Assembly: GCA_963837445.1 (NCBI GenBank)
Contig: CAWINK010000002.1
Location: forward strand, 124,001-188,000
Direction: 5' to 3'
From: JACVRW01 sp963837445
GTDB taxonomy: Bacteria > Actinomycetota > Thermoleophilia > Solirubrobacterales > Thermoleophilaceae
DNA length: 64,000 bases
Each line of letters begins with the position of its first letter. The first letter of the stretch is position 1. Both the position numbers and the translations under genes were made by a program. The notes under the pieces were generated by a model, which did no database searches, had not been told where the DNA came from, and saw only the letters and a program-made list of their open reading frames with translations. Shown here in pieces: positions 34,450-42,029 of this stretch.

Positions 34450-35379
34450 CTAACTGCTGTGCGCGCGAGCCGCCGTGCGCGGGTTCTCGAGCGGGCGCAC
34501 CGTCGCCTCGATCTGATCGCGCAGCTGCTCGAGCCGCGGCGGGATCGAGAGCTTCTCGCCGAGCGTCTCGAGCGGCTCGTCGATCGTGAAGCCCGGGCTA
34601 GGGGTGGCCAGCTCGAACAGCACACCGCTCGGCTCGCGGAAGTAGATCGACTTGAAGTAGTGCCTGTCGATCACCTCCGTCGGGTGGGCGCCGCTCTTCG
34701 TCACGCGCTCGCGCCATGCCTCGTGGTCCTCGTCGGCCGAGTTCCACGCAACGTGGTGGACCGTGCCCGCTCCCTGGATGCCGCGATCGGCCGGGGGCGC
34801 GTCGAAGAAGTAGAGCCCACCGCGCTCGTCGCCGCGCGCCTCCCAGCCCTCTCCTCCGCTCTGGAAGCCGAGGCCCTCCTCGAGCAGCGTGCGGCTGCGC
34901 TCGGGGTCCGCTGCATACGCGCGCACCGCGTGAAAGCCCTGAAGCGCGTGCTCGGCAGGCACCTCGGGGTGCTCGGCGATCAGCGGCTCGTCCGGCACGT
35001 CGGCCACGAGCAGCTCGTGGACGAGACCCTCGGGGTCGGTGAAGAGCAGGTTGTTGCCCTCGCGCGTGCTCTCGAGGCCGGCGCCGGCGAGGCGCTCGCT
35101 CCAGAAGTCGAGCGCTGCCGGGGAGCCCACGCGCCAGACGACGCGGTGGATCATCCCGTCGCCCGCGCGGCCCGGGGCGGCGCCGGGGTACTCGAAGAAC
35201 GTGAGGTCGAGCCCGGGCTTGGCGTGCTCGTCTCCATAGAAGAGGTGGTAGACGGTCGGGTCGTCCTGGTTGACCGACTTCTTGACGAGCCGAAGGCCCA
35301 TCACGCCGACGTAGAAGTCGACGTTGCGCTGGGAGTCGCCGGTGATGGCCGTGATGTGGTGGATGCCGTTGAGTTTCAT
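34450..35379 (-). CDS. ring-cleaving dioxygenase (VOC/glyoxalase family)
   Basis: This 309-residue protein has two vicinal-oxygen-chelate (VOC) modules. The first begins GIHHITAITGDSQRNVDFY and ends with FTDPEGLVHELLV; the second contains GTVHHVAWNSADEDHEAW and FREPSGVLFELATPSPGF. Metal ligands are the His in HHITA, the His in HHVAW and the Glu in FELAT. The family is annotated as ring-cleaving (MhqO-type) dioxygenase, acting on hydroquinones or catechols. ATG 35379 is chosen because the VOC fold starts there; TATAGT lies ten bases upstream. Just upstream on the same strand is C25-free intergenic sequence to 35602. Confidence 0.88.
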   Translation of the reverse strand: MKLNGIHHITAITGDSQRNVDFYVGVMGLRLVKKSVNQDDPTVYHLFYGDEHAKPGLDLTFFEYPGAAPGRAGDGMIHRVVWRVGSPAALDFWSERLAGAGLESTREGNNLLFTDPEGLVHELLVADVPDEPLIAEHPEVPAEHALQGFHAVRAYAADPERSRTLLEEGLGFQSGGEGWEARGDERGGLYFFDAPPADRGIQGAGTVHHVAWNSADEDHEAWRERVTKSGAHPTEVIDRHYFKSIYFREPSGVLFELATPSPGFTIDEPLETLGEKLSIPPRLEQLRDQIEATVRPLENPRTAARAHSS

Positions 35380-35389
35380 TGCGCGTGCA

Positions 35390-35395
35390 ACTATA
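35390..35395 (-). promoter_or_regulatory. probable -10 hexamer for the dioxygenase gene
   Basis: TATAGT, close to consensus, is ten bases before ATG 35379 and there is no Shine-Dalgarno site. Confidence 0.55.
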
Positions 35396-35602
35396 TCATG
35401 GGCGCGGGCCGCGCGTCTTCGCCGCGGCGGCACTCGCCCCCTTCGCGCCAGAACGGCAGCACTGAGGGGAGCCCGCATCGAAAAAGTCGATCTCGAGCTC
35501 CGTCTGGAGGGGGTTACCTACTTTCTGCGCCGCATCAAGCGCTGGGAGGACAAACCCCCGTCTGCAGGGCATCGAGTGGCGTGTTGTCGACCCCGCCACC
35601 GC

Positions 35603-36085
35603 TCAGCCGGCGAACGCTTCGCGCGCGGCGCGCTCGCGCAGCTCTTCGACGGTCGCGCGCTGGCTCTCGCCGCGCTCGCGCAGGCGCTCGAGGCGGGCCG
35701 CGTCCAGCCTCGGCTCGTCCGGTGCGATCTCGAGGAGCGCGGCCCAGAGGCCGATCTTTCCGGTGATACCGGTCATCAGGCCCTCCAGCTCGACCACTCG
35801 GCTGAGCGGCGAGTAGCCGGAGATCTGCCCGTTCAGCTTCAGCCGGCCCACCTTCTCGAGCGACCACGCGCCGAGGTCCTTGATCGTGTCCGCCCCGAAG
35901 CCGAGGTCGTCCATGATGCTCTCGAGGGACTCCCGGTCGGCACCAATCTCGTCGACGATCTTCCCCAGCGGCGCGCCGTAGTCGTTGTCCTTGTTGTGGC
36001 CATGGATCCGGCGTGCCAGCTCGAGCCCCGCGGTGGAGCCGGCGTGGTGGTCCTGGAGGTAGATGCGCACGAGCTTCTCGTTCAC
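35603..36085 (-). CDS. hypothetical helical protein
   Basis: This 160-residue protein is almost entirely helical. It opens NEKLVRIYLQDHHAGSTAG and continues LARRIHGHNKDNDYGAPL, with a His/Asp/Glu-rich first half that recalls ferritin-like or haemerythrin-like bundles, though I cannot confirm metal ligands. GTG 36085 is chosen because TACCTT is seven bases upstream. It is divergent from another hypothetical gene across 57 bases, and the two starts have matching promoter layouts. Function unknown. Confidence 0.65.
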   Translation of the reverse strand: MNEKLVRIYLQDHHAGSTAGLELARRIHGHNKDNDYGAPLGKIVDEIGADRESLESIMDDLGFGADTIKDLGAWSLEKVGRLKLNGQISGYSPLSRVVELEGLMTGITGKIGLWAALLEIAPDEPRLDAARLERLRERGESQRATVEELRERAAREAFAG

Positions 36086-36092
36086 CTTGGCG

Positions 36093-36098
36093 AAGGTA
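36093..36098 (-). promoter_or_regulatory. probable -10 hexamer for the helical protein gene
   Basis: TACCTT on the minus strand is seven bases before GTG 36085. Confidence 0.4.
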
Positions 36099-36129
36099 CC
36101 CGTTCTGCAGCCCCTCACGCAAAGACCCC

Positions 36130-36135
36130 TACGCT
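36130..36135 (+). promoter_or_regulatory. probable -10 hexamer for the 36143 gene
   Basis: TACGCT is seven bases before ATG 36143, overlapping the end of a recurrent AAAGACCCCTAC motif. Confidence 0.45.
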
Positions 36136-36142
36136 GACTTTC

Positions 36143-37111
36143 ATGGCCGGCTCTCCGAGCGAGCTCGAACAGGCGCTGGCGGACGCCGGAGGCGGCGACG
36201 CGCCGCGCGACTCGTCCGCGCGCCTTCGCACGCTGCTGGACGCCGAGCTTGGGCGCGGCGTGCGCGAGCTGGCCGACAGGCGCACCGGATACGAGACGCC
36301 GATCGCGGTGGCCGTGGCCGCGGCCGGCGGCGAGCTGCTCGCCGTGCTGCCGGTCACGCCCGAGCTGCGCGCGGACCCGGGCGCCGTGGGCGAGCGCTCG
36401 GCGGCGCTCGCCGCCACCGCCGTGGAGCAGCTGGTGGAGGCCGCCTCGCCCGGGCCACCCCGATCGCGCGAGGACCTGCTGCTGCGCCTCGGCGAGCTCG
36501 ACGGGATGCTCCTGCTGGCCTACCCGGCGGCCGAGCCGGCGGAGGCGGTGGAGTACGCGCACGAGGCGCTCAACGCGGAGTTCGACGAGCATCGGATCGA
36601 CCGGCTTCGCGCCCGGGCGCATCTGTTCCCCGGCCATGTGCTGGAGGGAGCCACGGACCTCCGGGCACCGATCGGGGCCACGCACCCGCTGCGCGTGGCC
36701 GAGGCCGTGACGCGCCTGGGCGGCTCCCCGCTCGACGACGAGACCGTCGAGGCGCTCGAGGACCAGGTGCTGCGGCTGCTCGAGCCGTCGGGCGCCGTGT
36801 CGCGCGCCCACCAGGACCCCGACCCGGTGCGCCGCGTGGCCCGGCGGATCCTCCAGCGGCTGGACGGGATGGGGAAGTGGGGCGGCTACCACACGGCCTT
36901 CGACCACCTCGCGCGCGGCTTCGCCGGCCACGACCGCGCGCTGGCGTATGCGGTGGGCGAGGCGCTCCTCGAGGCCGGGCTGCTCGAGCAGAAGCCGAGC
37001 GTGGGACAGCGCCACGTCTACCTGAGCCCGAAGCGAAGCGGCGACATCCGCCGCCTGATCGACGACGGCGAGTTGCCCGGGGGCCTATCGCTCCCGGCGG
37101 CGGACGCCTGA
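36143..37111 (+). CDS. hypothetical protein
   Basis: This 322-residue soluble protein is rich in Ala, Glu, Leu and Arg. The middle region RGVRELADRRTGYETPIAVAV and LLAVLPVTPELRADPGAVGE looks like a mixed alpha/beta domain, and the C-terminal third (KWGGYHTAFDHLARGF, ALAYAVGEALLEAGLLEQK, HVYLSPKRSGDIRRLI) resembles a winged-helix-like fold. I do not recognise the family. It is divergent from the helical protein gene and convergent with the Ig-like secreted protein. Confidence 0.65.
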   Translation: MAGSPSELEQALADAGGGDAPRDSSARLRTLLDAELGRGVRELADRRTGYETPIAVAVAAAGGELLAVLPVTPELRADPGAVGERSAALAATAVEQLVEAASPGPPRSREDLLLRLGELDGMLLLAYPAAEPAEAVEYAHEALNAEFDEHRIDRLRARAHLFPGHVLEGATDLRAPIGATHPLRVAEAVTRLGGSPLDDETVEALEDQVLRLLEPSGAVSRAHQDPDPVRRVARRILQRLDGMGKWGGYHTAFDHLARGFAGHDRALAYAVGEALLEAGLLEQKPSVGQRHVYLSPKRSGDIRRLIDDGELPGGLSLPAADA

Positions 37112-38569
37112 CTAGCGGCGGACCGCCTCTGCCAGGTTCGCGCGAACGCGGCCGGAAACCTGACGGGCTCGTCCGCGCGCGCTCCACGCCCGGCCCTGCG
37201 AGGACCACCGCACGCGCACCTCGAGGCAGCCGCTGCCGCAGCGAGCACCGATGTCCACAATCGGATTCTTCGCGCCCGACCCGTGCGCGCGGCGCAGCGT
37301 GGCGATCACCGCGCGACGCGCCTCCCCGGGGGTGATCCAGTCACGCACCAGCGTGGCCCTCTGGACCGCGCTCAGGGCAAGCCCGCGCATCGTGAAGCGC
37401 CCGGCCACGACCAGCGGTACGGAGCGGCCGCGACGCATCAGCGCACGACCCTCCCTGGTCGGGCGCAGCACGAGCGTCCGCGAGCCCTTGCCATCGAATC
37501 CGAGGCTGCCGCGCAGCACGATCGGGCGTCCGTGCGCAGCCCGGGCGCGGCCCACGACGCTGAACGTGCCCGCAACGAGTGACTCGATCCCCTGCACGCG
37601 CACCGCGCCCCGGCGCAGCAGGGTCGGCAGCTCGGTCGCGCGGATCCTTTTCACGGTCATGTCGAGGTTCATCACGAAGCGCTCGGCCAGCATCTGCACG
37701 CCCGGGCCGATGACCGTGCTGCCGCCGGCTGCCACCGTGAACTCCGCGGTGGCGGGTGTGGCGTCGGGGTTGCCGAGCGCATCCAGGGCGCGCACGGCAA
37801 TCCAGTGCCGCCCGGCGCCGAGCGTGCCGGCAAGCCATGGTGAGCTGCAGGCGGAGAAGGAGCTCCCGTCGACGCTGCACTCGAACGTGGCGCTCGACTC
37901 GTCCGAGCGGAAGGCGACCAGCGGGGTCGAGGAAGCGCCCTGCGAGGGCGGCCAGGCCACGAGAACCGTCTCGGGGCCGGTGGTGTCGACCGAGAACCCG
38001 CGCGGCATCCAGCCGCCGGTCGTGCCCGCCGGGTTCGTAGCGCGCACCACGAGCAGGTGAGGACCTTCGCCGAGGTCCGCGGCCGGCGTGAACGAGCCGG
38101 CGAGGCAGTCCACGGCGAGGTCATCGAGCCGGCATTCGAATGACGAGCCGGGCGCGCTCGTGAACGCAAAGCTGGGGCGCCGCGCTCGCGTCGCCCCGTC
38201 GGGACCCTCCGTGAAGACGACGTCTGGGACGCTCGTGTCGACCGTGAAGTCTCGGTCGGCCCATTCGCCCGGGTTCTGTACGGCGTCGCTCGCGCGCACC
38301 TGAAGGCGATGGGGTCCGTCGCCGAGCGCGGCGGTGGTGTACGGGGAGGCGCACGTCTCGGGCAGGGCGCCGTCGACACTGCACTCGAAGGTGGCCATCG
38401 GGTCGGAGGCGGAGAAGCCGAACGTGGGGGTGGGATCGTTGGTCGGGGTCGGGTCCTGCGGCCCGGACTCGAACGTGACGCTCGGCCCGGTCGCCGGGTC
38501 AGCCTGCGCGCGCGCCGGCGTGGCGGGCGCCCCCGCCGCGAGCAGCGCCGCGATCGACGCGGCGAGAAT
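37112..38569 (-). CDS. secreted Ig-like repeat protein, start uncertain
   Basis: The frame encodes at least 428 residues from ATG 38398 and extends upstream through a convincing signal peptide (ILAASIAALLAAGAPATPARA). It has three or more bacterial Ig-like repeats with the motif F-E-C-S-V/L-D (ATFECSVDGALPETC, SSFECRLDDLAVDC, ATFECSVDGSSFSAC) and a basic C-terminal module. No ATG, GTG or TTG precedes the signal peptide in frame; ATT 38569 is the first possibility, with GGGG seven bases ahead. Alternatively, a one-base error in the six-C run at 38598-38603 would join the frame to GTG 38642. Function is presumably adhesive or structural. Confidence 0.65.
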   Translation of the reverse strand: MLAASIAALLAAGAPATPARAQADPATGPSVTFESGPQDPTPTNDPTPTFGFSASDPMATFECSVDGALPETCASPYTTAALGDGPHRLQVRASDAVQNPGEWADRDFTVDTSVPDVVFTEGPDGATRARRPSFAFTSAPGSSFECRLDDLAVDCLAGSFTPAADLGEGPHLLVVRATNPAGTTGGWMPRGFSVDTTGPETVLVAWPPSQGASSTPLVAFRSDESSATFECSVDGSSFSACSSPWLAGTLGAGRHWIAVRALDALGNPDATPATAEFTVAAGGSTVIGPGVQMLAERFVMNLDMTVKRIRATELPTLLRRGAVRVQGIESLVAGTFSVVGRARAAHGRPIVLRGSLGFDGKGSRTLVLRPTREGRALMRRGRSVPLVVAGRFTMRGLALSAVQRATLVRDWITPGEARRAVIATLRRAHGSGAKNPIVDIGARCGSGCLEVRVRWSSQGRAWSARGRARQVSGRVRANLAEAVRR

Positions 38570-38662
38570 CGGTCGTCCCCGCGAGTTCGTCGTGTGTCCC
38601 CCCTGGAGCGATTCCTTCCCCGATGGGGGAGCTCCTAAGCACGACCTGAGTGAACTTCGGGT

Positions 38663-39817
38663 TCAGACCTCGCGGACGACGAGGCCGCCGTCCGGGTCCA
38701 CGCTCAGCGCGCGGCGGCCCTCCACGAGCTCGCGCAGCTCGTTCCCGACCAGCTCGCCGCGCCAGCCACTGCTCACGCGCACGTGGTCGCCGTGGTCTCC
38801 GCGGCGCACGGAGTGCACCAGCGTGGCGAGCTCCGACTGGGTGGCGATCAGCTCCACGGCCACGCCCGACTCCATCGAGCGGTGGCGCACGAGCGCCTGA
38901 GCGAGCGAGACGAGCGGGGCGTCCGCCGGATCGCGTGGGGATGGCTCGGGCGGCGGCTCAGGGGGCGGACGGTCGCGGCCCCGGGCGATGGCGGCCAGGA
39001 GCGCGTCGCCGCGGCGGTGCAGCAGCTGTGGAGGCAGACCGCGGATCTGCTCCAGCCCGTTCTTGTCCCGCGGCGTCCGGCGGGCGAGCTCCACGAGCGC
39101 CTGGTCGGGCAGCACCGCTCCGGGCGGTCGGTCCGCTGTGCGCGCCTCGTGTTCGCGCCACTCCACGAGCTCGCGCGCGACCGCACGCGCCGAGTCGCTC
39201 ATGCGGCCGAGGCGCGGGAGCTTCTCGTAGGAGCGGTCGGCATCGCGCTCGTCGCGCACGTCCTCGAGCGCGCGCGACTCCTCGCGGGCCCACTCCAGCC
39301 GCCCACGCTCCTCGAGGCGGCGCTCGAGCTCCTCGCCGAGCGTCAGCAGCAGCCGCGCGTCATCGCCGGCGTACTCGAGCTGCTGTGCGGTAAGCGGGCG
39401 GCGGTCCCACTTCGTAAAGCCCTCGCTGCCCTTCAGCTTCACCCTCAGCACCTTGCGCACGAGCGACTCGTAGCCCTCCTGGTTGCCGAACCCGAGGAAG
39501 CCCGCGGCCACCTGCGTGTCGAACACGTTCGTGACGTCGGTGCTCCAGGTGCGGCGCAGGATCCCCACGTCCTGGCGCCCGGCGTGCATCAGCACCTCGA
39601 CGCTCGGGTCGGCGAGCACGCCGGCCAGGGGGGAGAAGTCGAGCTCACCCTCGAGCGGGTCCAGCACCTCGGTGCGCACTCCGCCCTCGGCTTCCGGGTC
39701 GGGCACGGCCACCTGAACCAGGCAGAGCAGCGCCTGATAGCGGCGCTCTGAGACGAACTCCGTGTCGATGGCAATCCGCCCACCCGAGGAGGCGCGTTCG
39801 GCCAGCTCTGCGATCAC
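38663..39817 (-). CDS. rnd: ribonuclease D
   Basis: This 384-residue DEDDy 3'-5' exoribonuclease trims tRNA and other stable RNA 3' ends. The catalytic acids are visible in IAIDTEF (Asp18, Glu20), the middle Asp in MHAGRQDVGIL, and YAGDDARLLL. An HRDC domain follows (LPDQALVELARRTPRD...LEQIRGL), as in canonical RNase D. GTG 39817 has TAGGGT nine bases upstream. It is divergent from the M14-amidase fusion gene by 17 bases. Downstream is the Ig-like gene on the same strand. Confidence 0.92.
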   Translation of the reverse strand: MIAELAERASSGGRIAIDTEFVSERRYQALLCLVQVAVPDPEAEGGVRTEVLDPLEGELDFSPLAGVLADPSVEVLMHAGRQDVGILRRTWSTDVTNVFDTQVAAGFLGFGNQEGYESLVRKVLRVKLKGSEGFTKWDRRPLTAQQLEYAGDDARLLLTLGEELERRLEERGRLEWAREESRALEDVRDERDADRSYEKLPRLGRMSDSARAVARELVEWREHEARTADRPPGAVLPDQALVELARRTPRDKNGLEQIRGLPPQLLHRRGDALLAAIARGRDRPPPEPPPEPSPRDPADAPLVSLAQALVRHRSMESGVAVELIATQSELATLVHSVRRGDHGDHVRVSSGWRGELVGNELRELVEGRRALSVDPDGGLVVREV

Positions 39818-39826
39818 GAGCGGGTG

Positions 39827-39832
39827 ACCCTA
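39827..39832 (-). promoter_or_regulatory. probable -10 hexamer for rnd
   Basis: TAGGGT on the minus strand is nine bases before GTG 39817. Confidence 0.4.
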
Positions 39833-39834
39833 GC

Positions 39835-41145
39835 GTGGCCGCCATACTGAGGCGGGTGCTGCTCTCCGCATTTTTCGCAGGCATGGCGGCCGCCGCGGCA
39901 GCCAGCGGGCCCGGAGTTCCGGCCCAGGCAGCCGGCTGGGAGACGATCGGCCACTCCGCTCAGGACCGCCCGATCCGGGCGCTGCGGGTGGGCAGCCCTC
40001 GTGCGCGCGTGAAGGTGCTCGTGGTGGGCCAGGTGCACGGCAACGAGCCGGCGGGCAGGGCCGTGACCGCCCGGCTGCGGCGCGTGCGCCCGCCGCGCGG
40101 CACGGCGCTCTGGCTCGTGGACGACGCCAACCCGGACGGCTCGGCCGCCGGCGCGCGTCACAACGCGAACGGCGTGGACCTCAATCGCAACTTCTCCTAT
40201 CGCTGGCAGCCCCAGGACGGGGTCTACGAGTCCGGCGCGGGGCCCGCGTCCGAGCCCGAGACCCAGGTGATGCAGCGCTTCATCGAGAGGGAGCGGCCGC
40301 GCGTGACGCTCTGGTACCACCAGGCGCTCCGGATGGTGGTGAAGAGCACGGGCGACCCCGCGCTCGAGCGCCTCTACTCCGCCCGCAGCGGCCTGCCGCG
40401 CAGGAGCCTGCCGCGCTACCGCGGCACCGCCGTGTCCTGGCAGAACCACGGCTTCCCGGGCGACAGCGCCTTCGTGGTCGAGCTGCCGGGCGGCCCGCTG
40501 CCGGGCGCGGGCGTGCGGCGCCACGCGAACGCCGTGCTGGCGCTCGCGCGCGCGATCGCGCCCCCGCGCGAGGTCTCGAAGCCGATCCCGTTCGGCCACA
40601 AGCGCAGGGCCGACATGTCCGACTACGCGCAGCGTCACTACGGAATCCACGACTTCCGGCTGCGGAACCCGCGCGTGATCGTGGAGCACTACACCGTCAC
40701 GAGCAGCTTCCAGCCGGTGTTCGACTACTTCTCGCGCAACGAGCCCGATCCGGAGCTGCACGAGCTGCCGGGCGTGTGCTCGCACTTCGTGATCGACCGC
40801 GATGGCACGATCTACCGGCTCGTGCCGACCTCGATCATGTGCCGCCACACGGTCGGCCTCAACTGGACCGCCATCGGGATCGAGCACGTGGGGCAGAGCG
40901 ACTCGGAGGTGATGGGCAATCGGCGCCAGCTCGCGGCATCGCTGCGGCTGACTCGCTCGCTCCAGGGCCGCTACGGGATCGGGTCGCGCAATGTGATCGG
41001 CCACAACGAGAACCGCTCGAGCCCGCACCACCGGGAGCGCGTGGCGCGACTGCGCAACCAGACTCACGCGGACTTCCCGCGCGCGGTGATGGACGTCTAC
41101 CGGCGGCGCCTTCAGGCGCTGCCGGCGCCGGCGAGCCTTCGGTAG
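39835..41145 (+). CDS. secreted M14 carboxypeptidase fused to N-acetylmuramoyl-L-alanine amidase
   Basis: This 436-residue protein has a signal peptide (RRVLLSAFFAGMAAAAAASG) and two zinc-hydrolase domains. Residues about 35-245 are an M14-type peptidase: VVGQVHGNEPAG gives His68 and Glu71, NANGVDLNRNFSYRW the substrate-binding Asn/Arg, LWYHQAL the third ligand His162, and FVVELPGG the catalytic Glu216. Residues about 270-425 are an amidase_2/PGRP domain: VEHYTVTS with His285, CSHFVIDRDGTIYRLVP, and NVIGHNENRSSPHH with His390. Both could attack peptidoglycan: the amidase cuts the glycan-peptide bond and the M14 domain trims stem peptides. It starts 17 bases from divergent rnd. Confidence 0.88.
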   Translation: MAAILRRVLLSAFFAGMAAAAAASGPGVPAQAAGWETIGHSAQDRPIRALRVGSPRARVKVLVVGQVHGNEPAGRAVTARLRRVRPPRGTALWLVDDANPDGSAAGARHNANGVDLNRNFSYRWQPQDGVYESGAGPASEPETQVMQRFIERERPRVTLWYHQALRMVVKSTGDPALERLYSARSGLPRRSLPRYRGTAVSWQNHGFPGDSAFVVELPGGPLPGAGVRRHANAVLALARAIAPPREVSKPIPFGHKRRADMSDYAQRHYGIHDFRLRNPRVIVEHYTVTSSFQPVFDYFSRNEPDPELHELPGVCSHFVIDRDGTIYRLVPTSIMCRHTVGLNWTAIGIEHVGQSDSEVMGNRRQLAASLRLTRSLQGRYGIGSRNVIGHNENRSSPHHRERVARLRNQTHADFPRAVMDVYRRRLQALPAPASLR

Positions 41146-41171
41146 CTACCGGGCCATGAAAGACTGAACGC

Positions 41172-41360
41172 GTGGAAAAACGACAGATCGCCACGCTGGG
41201 TCTCGCTGGCGTGGGCATTGCCTTCTGCGCCGTCAACGTCGACGAGGTCGAGGTCAACTGGATCCTCGGCACCTGGGAAACCCCGCTGATCGTGGTGATC
41301 GCACTCTCGATGCTGATCGGCGGGGCTCTCGGCTTCCTCGTGTCGCGCCGGCGCGGCTGA
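41172..41360 (+). CDS. LapA/DUF1049-domain membrane protein
   Basis: This 62-residue protein has two transmembrane helices (about 6-24 and 37-58) and ends SRRRG. The motif VNVDEVEVNWILGTWETPLIVVIALSMLIGG matches the lipopolysaccharide-assembly-protein-A (DUF1049) domain, split here across the two helices; I name only short pieces of it. In Gram-positives its role is unknown. GTG 41172 lies just after the peptidase-amidase gene on the same strand, so they may be co-transcribed. Confidence 0.75.
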   Translation: MEKRQIATLGLAGVGIAFCAVNVDEVEVNWILGTWETPLIVVIALSMLIGGALGFLVSRRRG

Positions 41361-41389
41361 TCAGGCGAAGCACAGCACGGCAGCCACCC

Positions 41390-41521
41390 CTAGTCCCGGC
41401 GGGCGCGGTGCGCCAGGTAGCGGACCCAGATCAGGGTCATGTCGGCGAGCGCGCTCCAGAGGTGGCCGAGCGGGCCCGTGACGATCCAGGCTTGGAGTCG
41501 CTCCCTGGGCCGTCTGCGCAC
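41390..41521 (-). CDS. small basic membrane-associated protein
   Basis: This 43-residue protein reads RRRPRERLQAWIVTGPLGH then LWSALADMTLIWVRYL and a basic end. It has one amphipathic hydrophobic helix flanked by arginines. GTG 41521 has TACGCT seven bases upstream, the same promoter layout as many genes here, and the TGPLGHLW segment looks conserved in short actinobacterial proteins as far as I recall. Function unknown. Confidence 0.5.
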   Translation of the reverse strand: MRRRPRERLQAWIVTGPLGHLWSALADMTLIWVRYLAHRARRD

Positions 41522-41528
41522 GGCGCGA

Positions 41529-41534
41529 AGCGTA
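41529..41534 (-). promoter_or_regulatory. probable -10 hexamer for the 43-residue protein gene
   Basis: TACGCT on the minus strand is seven bases before GTG 41521. Confidence 0.4.
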
Positions 41535-41540
41535 GGCCAA

Positions 41541-41811
41541 TCAGGTGGCGCGGGCCCGCACGTCGAGTCGCAGAGCCACGAGCCAGCCAGTGACGCCGGC
41601 GATCACCGCCGCCCCGGAAGCCGACGGCGAGGGAGATTGCGTAGGCAAGCCCCTTTGCGACCACCAGCGCCACCAGGACGCCCCCGGCGGCCTCGGCCGT
41701 CACGTCGCCCAGCGAGCTCTGCCCCGAGAACAGCACGAGCTCCGCGGGCCGCGACGCGACCTCGTGGAACACCACCGCCAGCACTCCCACGTGGCCCGCA
41801 CCCGGCATCAC
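41541..41811 (-). pseudogene. remnant of a CLC chloride channel gene
   Basis: The segment FHEVASRPAELVLFSGQSSL then LVVAKGLAYAISLAVGFRGG resembles the middle of CLC chloride channels, where LFSGQ and K-G-x-A-Y-x-I-S-L-G-x-G-F-R-G-G are hallmarks. Directly after FRGG the frame is lost; shifting frame gives AVIAGVTGWLVALRLDVRA and a stop at 41541-41543, which looks like the last helix. The rest of the channel (hundreds of residues) is missing. This is a decayed gene with an internal deletion. Confidence 0.6.
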
Positions 41812-41846
41812 CCGGTTCGGGCGATGCGCCGGTCGGCCAGCCGTCT

Positions 41847-41852
41847 TACGTT
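41847..41852 (+). promoter_or_regulatory. relic -10 hexamer of the LURP-one-like pseudogene
   Basis: TACGTT lies six bases before ATG 41859, so the promoter layout outlived the gene body. Confidence 0.35.
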
Positions 41853-41858
41853 CGGACC

Positions 41859-42027
41859 ATGGGTGTCCTGCGACGTGGTGACGACGGGCCCGAAGGCGAG
41901 CGCTTTCAGATGCGCGAGAAGCTGCTCTCGATCGGCGATGACTACTGGACCGAGAACGGCGCCGACATGAGAGATCGAATGGGACGGCGACACCGTCGCC
42001 ATCGACTCGCTGACCACCCGCAACTGA
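41859..42027 (+). pseudogene. remnant of a LURP-one-related (scramblase-like) gene
   Basis: The start MGVLRRGDDG and FQMREKLLSIGDDYWTENG is the typical N-terminus of LURP-one-related / Tubby-C-like proteins. After about 33 residues the frame breaks. In the next frame EIEWDGDTVAIDSLTTRN runs to TGA 42025-42027 and recalls the later Y-E-I-E-x-D-G-x-x-V-A segment of the family. The central 100 or so residues are missing. It abuts the stop of the C25 peptidase gene on the other strand. Confidence 0.55.
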
Positions 42028-42029
42028 GG

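Noticed and set aside
35396..35602. 67-codon minus-strand frame upstream of the dioxygenase gene
   Set aside because: It has no start-proximal promoter or ribosome-binding site of its own and mixed, non-family composition; the region is best treated as intergenic.
35324..36142. In-frame extension of the 36143 gene by 273 residues
   Set aside because: The extension runs antisense through the helical protein gene and lacks family character; the ATG 36143 has a proper -10 hexamer.
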